Of a DNA stretch of 64,000 nt, positions 62,843 to 64,000 are shown in pieces. The notes under the pieces are model-generated. The model made no database searches. It saw nothing but the letters and a program-made list of their open reading frames with translations, and was not told the DNA's origin. The stretch spans positions 84,293 to 148,292 of the forward strand of contig NZ_AOIO01000007.1 of the NCBI RefSeq assembly GCF_000337555.1. Reading direction: 5' to 3'. The stretch is from Natrialba asiatica DSM 12278 (GTDB lineage Archaea > Halobacteriota > Halobacteria > Halobacteriales > Natrialbaceae). How positions within the stretch are numbered: position 1 is the first letter of the stretch; each line of letters begins with the position of its first letter. The translations under genes were made by a program, and so were the position numbers.

Positions 62843-63373
62843 ATGAGCACCGGTCATTACGCTATTTCGGCGGGAGAAATCCACCGCGAGCCGCTGTCGG
62901 CGGGGACGCGTGCACCGGAGTTTACGCTCCCAACGACCCCGGACCAAACCGTTTCGCTGAGCGATTTTCACGGTCAGCCGGTCGTACTCGCGTTCTACCC
63001 GGCCGATTGGAGCCCTACCTGTGGCGGCCAGCTATCGCTGTACAACCAGCTCCTCCCGGAGTTCCAGGCCCACGGTGCGCAACTGCTCGGCGTCTCGGTG
63101 GACGGCGTCTGGTGTCACCGTGCCTTCGAGGAAGACAGGAATATCCACTTCCCACTACTCGCCGATTTCGAGCCGAAAGGTGCCATCGCAAAAGCTTACG
63201 GCGTGTATCGTGATGCCGTCGGAACGAGCGAACGGGCGCTGTTCGTTATCGATGCCGGCGGTATTATTCAGTGGAGTTACGTCTCTCCGATCGGAATCAA
63301 CCCCGGTGCCGACGGTATCCTTCGCGAACTCGAGGCCCTTTCCACGACCGTCGATATGGAGGAGAGTCGATGA
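62843..63373 (+). CDS. Peroxiredoxin (AhpC/TSA, BCP-like)
   Basis: Thiol peroxidase of 176 residues. LSAGTRAPEFTLPTTPDQTV and SLSDFHGQPVVLAFYPADWS lead to PTCGGQL, where the Cys after Thr is the peroxidatic residue. A second Cys in GVWCHRAFEEDRNI could be the resolving one. The family normally reads TPxCTxE; here Gly-Gly follows the Cys. It reduces hydroperoxides using a thioredoxin-like partner, and the next gene, overlapping by four bases, encodes a thioredoxin-fold protein that could serve that role. Confidence 0.88.
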   Translation: MSTGHYAISAGEIHREPLSAGTRAPEFTLPTTPDQTVSLSDFHGQPVVLAFYPADWSPTCGGQLSLYNQLLPEFQAHGAQLLGVSVDGVWCHRAFEEDRNIHFPLLADFEPKGAIAKAYGVYRDAVGTSERALFVIDAGGIIQWSYVSPIGINPGADGILRELEALSTTVDMEESR

Positions 63374-63936
63374 GTGGCGACCCGACTCGATCTGACGTCT
63401 CCCAACTGGTTGTTCCCGTGACTGAGGACGACCACCGGCAGGGCCCCGACGATGCCGCCGTCACGCTCGTCGAGTACGGCGACTACCAGTGTTCGCATTG
63501 CGGGCAGGCGTCCCCTCTCATCAAGGACGTGCAGGAACAGTTCGGAGACGATCTGCGGTTCGTCTTTCGGAATTTCCCGCTCACGTCCATACATAAGTAC
63601 GCCCAACACGCCGCCGAGGCAGCCGAAGCCGCCGGTGCGCAGGGCGAAGAGGAATTTTGGTCGATGCACGATCTGCTTTACGAAAACCAAGACGCTCTCG
63701 ACGACGAGTCGCTGATTACGTACGCCGAACAACTCGGTCTCGATCCCGAACGGTTTCGGAGCGACTTCGCAAGTCACGCCTTCGAAGATCGAATCCACGA
63801 ACAGTTCGTCGGCGGGGCTCGTTCGGGAGTCAACGGAACACCGACGTTCTATATCAACGGCGAACGCTACGACGGCTCGTGGTCTCCGTCCCCACTATCG
63901 ACTGCAATTCAGCGAGTACTTTCATCTAGTCGGTGA
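63370..63936 (+). CDS. DsbA-family thioredoxin-fold protein
   Basis: A 188-residue protein from the ATG at 63370 (MSGDPTRSDVSQLVVPVTED). VTLVEYGDYQCSHCGQASPL holds the CxxC active site (Cys-Ser-His-Cys), and GVNGTPTFYINGERYDG holds the cis-proline loop. The helical insert (YAQHAAEAAEAAGAQGEEEF) is typical of DsbA/DSBA-like oxidoreductases. No signal peptide, so it is probably cytoplasmic. ATGA overlap with the peroxiredoxin gene suggests the two work together in peroxide defence or disulfide turnover. Confidence 0.9.
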   Translation: MSGDPTRSDVSQLVVPVTEDDHRQGPDDAAVTLVEYGDYQCSHCGQASPLIKDVQEQFGDDLRFVFRNFPLTSIHKYAQHAAEAAEAAGAQGEEEFWSMHDLLYENQDALDDESLITYAEQLGLDPERFRSDFASHAFEDRIHEQFVGGARSGVNGTPTFYINGERYDGSWSPSPLSTAIQRVLSSSR

Positions 63937-64000
63937 TGGGACTGCCGATATCTCTACCAACGCGTGTACAGTCGTCCCAAACACAGTACTACTGTAAAAT

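Overview
The window is a high-GC haloarchaeal (class Halobacteria) chromosome segment. Supporting signs are acidic predicted proteins, Tat-type lipoprotein signals with an AGC/LAGC lipobox, many probably leaderless starts lying about 27 bases from a TATA-like box, few Shine-Dalgarno sites, and the ureB-ureC-ureA-ureG-ureD-ureE-ureF order known from haloarchaea. The genus cannot be fixed from sequence alone. No rRNA, tRNA or CRISPR array was seen.

Layout. 1-7.5 kb: superoxide dismutase (cut by the window edge), a GNAT acetyltransferase, a DUF1801-type protein, a TrmB-like HTH protein, a D12-class adenine methyltransferase, a CPA1 Na+/H+ antiporter and a secreted M14 carboxypeptidase. 7.7-16.5 kb: a class III aminotransferase, an SDR oxidoreductase, a 1686-residue secreted subtilase with a mosaic tail, and a methyltransferase. 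16.5-18 kb: a decayed, AT-rich stretch with a truncated lipoprotein gene and an internally deleted IS5-type transposase. 18-20.4 kb: an ABC-2 exporter divergent from a TetR regulator, with a strong palindromic operator between them. 20.4-23 kb: a 2-oxoacid dehydrogenase E1 alpha/beta pair and a DoxX protein.

23-34 kb is the metabolic centre. Urease and its accessory genes (minus strand) diverge from a complete urea ABC transporter urtABCDE (plus strand). Together they would import urea, hydrolyse it, and load nickel into the enzyme. Two details stand out. The 52 codons between ureC and ureA are open in the same frame as both genes and encode a His/Asp-rich linker. A 29-codon leader ORF overlaps the GTG start of urtA.

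34.7-46 kb: an M24 peptidase homologue lacking a canonical metal ligand, a beta-helix protein, and a carbohydrate-type uptake module (IclR regulator, D-2-hydroxyacid dehydrogenase, binding protein, two permeases, ATPase and an inositol-monophosphatase-family phosphatase). 46.9-64 kb: an unknown protein, a MOSC protein, a second E1 alpha/beta pair, a methyltransferase, NSS and MFS transporters, a ZIP-like membrane protein, glycerol dehydrogenase, an internally deleted Spo0M, an aldehyde dehydrogenase, a frameshifted cation-exchanger remnant, a sulfite-oxidase-like protein, small proteins, and a peroxiredoxin overlapping a DsbA-type thioredoxin-fold protein.

The most unusual items are the ureC-ureA linker, the urtA leader ORF, the Spo0M in-frame deletion, the tetR operator and several decaying genes. 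No wholly new defence or mobile system was recognised.
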